Assembly: GCF_030704535.1 (NCBI RefSeq)
Contig: NC_081821.1
Span: 3,921,001-3,985,000 of the forward strand
Source: Vitis vinifera
Lineage: Eukaryota > Streptophyta > Magnoliopsida > Vitales > Vitaceae
DNA length: 64,000 nucleotides
Direction of reading: 5' to 3'
Positions 58,902 through 64,000 of the stretch are shown here, one piece after another. The notes beneath the pieces are model-generated. The model was not told the DNA's origin, searched no databases, and was given only the letters and a program-made list of their open reading frames with translations. Numbering within the stretch: the stretch's first letter is position 1; every line of letters starts with the position of its first letter. The position numbers and the translations under genes are program-made.

Positions 58902-61519
58902 GTATATAATGGGCTTAAACTCCCTCGATCGACCCCACAACCACTCCCTCTCAAGAAATCGCGTTCCCCTCTGTCAGTTGCTCACTCTCTCATCCGTTTC
59001 TCGACAATGTCGGACAAGCCGATTGCCGCCGATGCTCTGCCGTCGAACTCCGACGAATTCCCCCAGATGTCCAGGTCTGAACTCTACGATATGATGTATC
59101 AGATGAAGGCAAATTTTCTCACTTTATTTTATTTTATTTTATTTTTGTATATACTCATTGATTGTATTCCATTATTCCATTCTTTTTGTTCTCTGCGCAG
59201 CTGCTTACCGATGAGAATCCGCAACAAGCACGCCAGATTCTGGCTGAGAATCCTCGATTGGCCCGATTTGTCTTTCAGGTCTTAATTTGGGGTTTGATAT
59301 GCTGTTTTACTGTTTGATTTGTTTTGATCATTTTATGGAATTAGGGTTTGTGTGCAACAACGATTTTTTTGGTTCAATGGATCTGATAATTTTTGTCCCC
59401 TTTTGGTTCCCAAGAGAGGAGATGAAAAAAGATTTTGAGTCCGTGTATGCTGTTGATTTGGTTTCTATTGGCGAAAAGGGAAAACCAGAATGGTGTGGAA
59501 ATGACAGATAGAAAAATTGAAAATGGTTCTGAAAACATGCTTGGTGAGCTAATTCTAGAAATTGTTTTAGAAGATATTTCATGCAAATGGTGATTCAAAA
59601 GCTGCAAATCCTTTTAAAAATTGAAAATCATTTTAAAGTGCATATTTTGTGATTCAAAAAATGCAAATACTTTAAAAATTAAGATGATCCAAATTCTAAT
59701 ATTTTCTTATTTTTTTAAATGAGAAGGTTCCTAGAAAAACAATGGATTCTAAAGAATGAAATGCCTAAATTTTACCTTTTCTTCTTCTTTTTTAAAAAAG
59801 GAAAATTTAAGGCTTTGTTTGGGTCTGGATTTTGAAACCAGTGAGAAAAAGAACAATAGAAGAGGAAAAGGACAGGATAGGAAAAGACTGGTTTGAGCCC
59901 ATTAAAATTTTTCTTCCATTTTTATTAATTTTTTCTCCATTTTAAATAGAGATCAAGAGTTTGAAAATGTATACGTTTTCTTTAATTTCTATTCTATTCA
60001 CTTTTCTGTCACAACCAAATAAGAAAAGTTTATTTTACTTTATTTTCACAAGACAACTGACCACCATTGCTAGACTTGCTAGTAGAAATTAATTACGTAA
60101 TGAATCACATTTGTCTGCCAAACACATGGATAGTCCTTGCAATGGTGAGACAAAAATAGGCTATATAGGGTTTAGCGCCACTGCTGACCTACCATATTAG
60201 TATTTTCTTCTTGTTATAATCATCTTTTATATTCTTTGCACTTATGCTTATCAATATCCTCATTTTTGCTACATTCATTTTTCTAGTTGTGTTTTTTAAT
60301 TGGGTTTCAACTACGCTATGAAGCATAGTGCACCTTGTGTTGGTCTCCTGAACTTCATTTTAATCTGATAGGTATTCTACAAAGATACTCCATAATGGGA
60401 TATTTTTCCATAATTTAATTTATGAAAATTTGAATATAGCTTGTATATGTGTCAGCAAATTATTACTACATAAATCTTTAACTTCTACTAGACCATCCAA
60501 TCATATTTCAAGGGGTCAGGTGGGCTGCAAACAATGCGTATAAACTATTTTAGAAATTTAGAAATTTAATCTAAAATCAAGGGTCTCATCGTTAGTTGTA
60601 AATGGAGACTCCACATCTTGCCTTGGACAGAACTGGAAGTTGGTTGGACCTTTACTTCTACAGAACTCTTGTATTGTGTTGGGTGCAATGGTGAAGTTTT
60701 TGAAGATGCTAATGGTTGTATATTCCTGTTTCATTATTTCCATTATTTCCAATTACAGTGATTCTTGACCAGAATAAACTTCCCTCTAGACTGCTGGCAA
60801 CAGTTCACTGGCAAGATGCATAAAGGAATTGACACATAAGGGGTTTCCCTTCAATCCTTAGTTATACAGATTGGAGAGAAATTTTTTGGTTAGGATTTTA
60901 CAAAGTCCTGGATGATTGATTAGGTTTTACCATTATGGAGTTCATTATCTGACCATAGTTAACCCGCTTCTTGAACATTTTAAATAATGCAAGGTATGAA
61001 GTCTCTCAAATAATGATAGGCTACTATGCCATTCTAATTTGGTTACAAGTCATGAACTGTAGGAACCCTGACAATTTAAACACACTTCTGAACAAAGTGT
61101 TGGTGTCAGTGTACCAGCTCAACAATCAGTGATGCATAAGTACTGTTACTGGTTTGTCTTATTTAGTTGTTGTAATGTCTAGGCATCATGTCTTTACTGG
61201 TTACTGCTGATTCGTCTAATTATATATATTTAATTAATATGTTCCATTAGGCTCAAATAATGCTTGGAATGATGGGGACCCCTCGAGAGGTATGCTTTTG
61301 ATCTTATAAGCTTTTTATATTTATATTAATGAATCTGCATACTTATATTAACTTGCAATTCTTTTCAGACTCCAAGTACTCAGTCATCAGTATCACAGCA
61401 TACTCAGCAGCCAATCGCTCTGGCCACGCAACAGATGTCAGGAACAAGTGGATCTCAAAACCAAGTTCCTGTAACAAAGCAAATGGAAAACCCAATGCAG
61501 ATTGCATCTGCAGCAGCCC
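58873..61519 (+). repeat. 2.65-kb tandem duplication, unit 2
   Basis: Second unit of the duplication, offset 2646-2647 bp from unit 1. It continues beyond 61519 into the rest of exon 4, so unit 2 carries the intact 3' side. Confidence 0.95.
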
Positions 61520-61977
61520 AGATGGCCCCCTCTCAAATTCCTAATTTGCTTTCCCATCCAATTAGTTCTGCTTCTCAGCCACCATTAGCTCGACCTCAGA
61601 TGCCTACAGTCTCCAGCCAATTGCAACAACCAGGACAGACACCTATCCTTCCACATATGCCGCTGCAACCACCATTGCCTCCACATCCTAGACTTCCATC
61701 AATGCCAGCTTTCCAACACCAGCACCCGTCACAAATGGGCTCCAGTATGGGATTCCAACAACCTGGTGGTCAGCTGCATCATTCTCAGCCTGTGTTTCAT
61801 GTATGTGGGATAGCACAGTTTATTAATCCATTGATTGGATCTGCTTTCGTATGGTTGGACTTAATTTTTCTTCAAATTGTTCAGTCAGGTACCCAACCTA
61901 ATGCTAGCATTGGGCCTTCCTTTACACAGGCACAGCCGCCACTTCCAAGTCAGCTGCCATCGCAATCTTTTAATCAG
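59007..61977 (+). CDS. ESP1-like copy C, 5' part (gene runs off the right edge)
   Basis: Exons: 59007-59108, 59201-59278, 61251-61289, 61369-61800 and 61885-61977, all phase 0. They encode 248 residues: hinge, then a Gln/Pro-rich region (PHMPLQPPLPPHPRLPSMPAF, SQPVFH, TQPNASIGPSFTQAQPPLPS, QSFNQ). Exon 4 is 144 codons versus 185 in copy A, mainly from losses near its start. The two last exons seen in copy A (MGGSLL... and the CSTF_C exon) are not found up to 64000 and presumably lie beyond. Intron 1 has a GC donor. Only about 134 bp of the ancestral upstream sequence precede the ATG. The A-copy LINE is absent at the equivalent place in intron 5. Confidence 0.82.
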
Positions 61978-64000
61978 GTATGATTGCATTTTGGTTATTG
62001 GGCTTGAGGCTTGGGGAATTTTTTGCCAAGACCGATGTAACTTTTGATGAGAATTTTATTTAGCTGGTTAATTATGTATGTTAGGGCCCCTTTCATGGTA
62101 AAATGTGACTAAAATTTCTCCTTTGTGAACATTGGGTGTGATGCAAATGATATCAGACAAATAAAAAAAAAATGGCGGTTGATAACTCAATATGCTTTTC
62201 TTCATTTGGGAAAATAGTCAAAATAGAACCATTTAATCCAACTTTACAGGAAAATTATATGTTAAATGTTGCCTATGAGTTAATTTTCTGCCGGGAAGTA
62301 AGCCTTGGCTGACATACCCTCATAATATAGAATCTATAAATTTATTCATTTGGTTGAATGTTTAAGATGAAAAAGGATCACCTGATATTGTAACATCTCT
62401 TTGGATTCCCTTCAGTATGGCATGATTGATCCATAAAGGTTCAACAATATAATAAACTAAAAAAGCAACGTTATGAGCCAAGTCTGGAGTGAGGCCCAGG
62501 CTTTTGGCAGACTCTAGCCTGTTCCAGGATCTGAGGAGGAGCCAATTTTTGTTGAGCTCGATATGGGCATTATCTGGTGGGAGCTAAATGGCTCTTCTCA
62601 TGCCATGTTCTGGGTCACATTGGTTTCAGATTCTTTTAATCCCTGATATACATGATCTTGGCAGTTCTATTATTGTGTGCTACTACATCTTAATAGTTGC
62701 ATATAATAAGGGGTACTGAGCTTGTCTCATATACTGTTGCTCAAAACATCTTAAATTTTGTTAAAGATATTCTTTTTTTATGCTTGGTTTATGTTTCAGA
62801 ATTAACTATGGTTATCTGATTCATCTTTCAAGTCTCGCCTGACAAACAACTTAGTAGTTGTTACTCTAGAGTGGGCTCTCAAATAGCCAGGTCACTTTCA
62901 AGAGAAATCTCTTTCCAAGGAACCAACTATGCTTTTTGGTGATGGCTAACCATGTTGTCTCCTATTATATACATATATTGATAGGACAAATATTATTATT
63001 ATTATTATTTTGCCCCCACTCAGACTTGAACCTGGTACTTCCTACAATCCCACTCCACTCCTTACCGCTCCATTTTATATTTTGATCCTACCTTGAAGCA
63101 TATTTGGTTTTAATAAAGTCAAATTGAAGTTTGTATCTCTCCATCTTTTTGCAATCAACTGGTTCTTAGGAATTAGGAATTTTGGCATCAATTTGGAGAT
63201 GACATGCAGATCCAATTGTAAATAAATTTTAGACATTGGTGAGGTGTTACTATGAGCATAGAGCAAATAGATGTGCTTCCTGTTTTTGGTTATTTAATTT
63301 TTTATTTTGGATAAAATTGAAAACTGATTTCTGTTTCTCCTTCATGGATATGGTACTCAGAAGACAATAACAATGCCACGTATCCCCATTTTTTTGGGTT
63401 CTACAAAACATAATGTGAGATCTAAGGACAAAGACATACTTGTTTTCAACCTTATTCATATACCCAAGTTGTGGTTTTCATGGATTAAGTGATACAAGAT
63501 CAGTGAGAGGGCTTCTTGTCTGGGATTTGGGTTTCTTCTGTTTCAACATACTGATCTCTTGGTCCCAAGGGTGTTACATCTCAATCCCCATTCCCACCTT
63601 TTCAATTTATTTAATTCGAAAAGTAACATTTAGCTTATAAAGTAAAAGCTAATTGTCTTTTTTTTTTTTTTTCATCTAAGAATGGTAAAGTTTGTCCTGT
63701 GTAGGTGATAAAATTTTTTATTACACCTGCATAACTGTTCTTAGTCCTGTTTCATGTTATGATGATTTGATCAATTTGTCCTAGTATCTTGAACTTATGG
63801 TTATGATATTGAAGTTGTGTTATATATTGAGCATGCTAAAACCAAAGAAGGAACATAATGATGAGAATTTTTGGTAGTTCTTTCTTGCATCGGTTAGGTT
63901 TAGGAAGTGCACATTTGTTTATATATTAGATTAGCACTTAGAATATATTTTAATGTTGCTTTATGAACAAATCACCAATATGTATAGATTAAAAAAAGAA
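61978..64000. other. Intron 5 of copy C, to the window edge
   Basis: No exon matching the last two of copy A is present. The stretch includes a SINE remnant at 62983-63073 and a T-run at 63659-63673. Short open frames here have no coding signs. Confidence 0.55.
62983..63073 (-). repeat. SINE remnant, same family as the CPN20 intron copy
   Basis: On the minus strand: GAGCGGTAAGGAGTGG near the A-box position, B box GGTTCAAGTCT (63032-63022), then GGGGGCAAAA and an (AAT)n tail. The internal order matches the element at 35337-35453. The 5' part is short or missing. Confidence 0.55.

Overview
This is a plant nuclear window. The genes are split by many spliced GT-AG introns (plus some GC-AG), the intergenic DNA is AT-rich, and introns carry plant-type LINEs, tRNA-derived SINEs and a solo LTR. 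Gene content points to a eudicot. The grouping DUF639 gene - VQ-motif gene - SMP/C2 synaptotagmin-like gene - CRM-domain gene matches, from memory, the order At3g18350/At3g18360/At3g18370/At3g18390 in Arabidopsis. Grapevine (Vitis) is my best guess, but nothing here proves the species.

Layout: 412-4536 (+) is the 3' end of a DUF639 membrane-protein gene that starts left of the window. 5100-5705 (-) is a single-exon VQ-motif protein with a clear TATA box and a W-box/G-box composite upstream. 5.8-12 kb is gene-poor, AT-rich DNA with a probable 1.1 kb long-inverted-repeat element and an unidentified GC-richer island. 12046-24097 (+) is a 14-exon, 815-aa synaptotagmin-like protein (TM, SMP, three C2, coiled coil). 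25147-32867 (+) is a 9-exon, 830-aa protein with three CRM domains and a likely plastid-targeting N-terminus. 35105-40751 (-) is a 5-exon, 251-aa double-Cpn10 chloroplast co-chaperonin (CPN20/CPN21) whose first intron holds a 2.55 kb solo LTR and whose fourth intron holds a SINE.

The last 22 kb is a cluster of four genes related to the hinge region of cleavage stimulation factor CstF64, of the RRM-less type known in Arabidopsis as ESP1. One minus-strand gene (42297-43205) encodes only the hinge plus a short Pro/Gln tail (118 aa). Copy A (47100-55232, +) is complete (392 aa) and loaded with LINE insertions. Copies B (56360-58901) and C (59007-beyond 64000) come from an almost identical 2.65 kb tandem duplication whose junction lies inside exon 4. 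B therefore ends as a hinge-only protein reading into the promoter of C, while C keeps only about 134 bp of the ancestral upstream DNA. All four genes share first exons of exactly 34, 26 and 13 codons. The plus-strand copies start their first intron with GC, the minus-strand one with GT. Between the minus-strand gene and copy A lies a decayed tandem array with a unit of roughly 430 bp.

Functionally the genes serve separate housekeeping roles: membrane contact/lipid transfer, plastid RNA processing, plastid protein folding, mRNA 3'-end processing and WRKY/MAPK-type signalling. The most unusual biology is the repeated birth of hinge-only CstF64-like genes. All exon structures were worked out by eye from splice signals and reading frame; no database search or transcript data were used.
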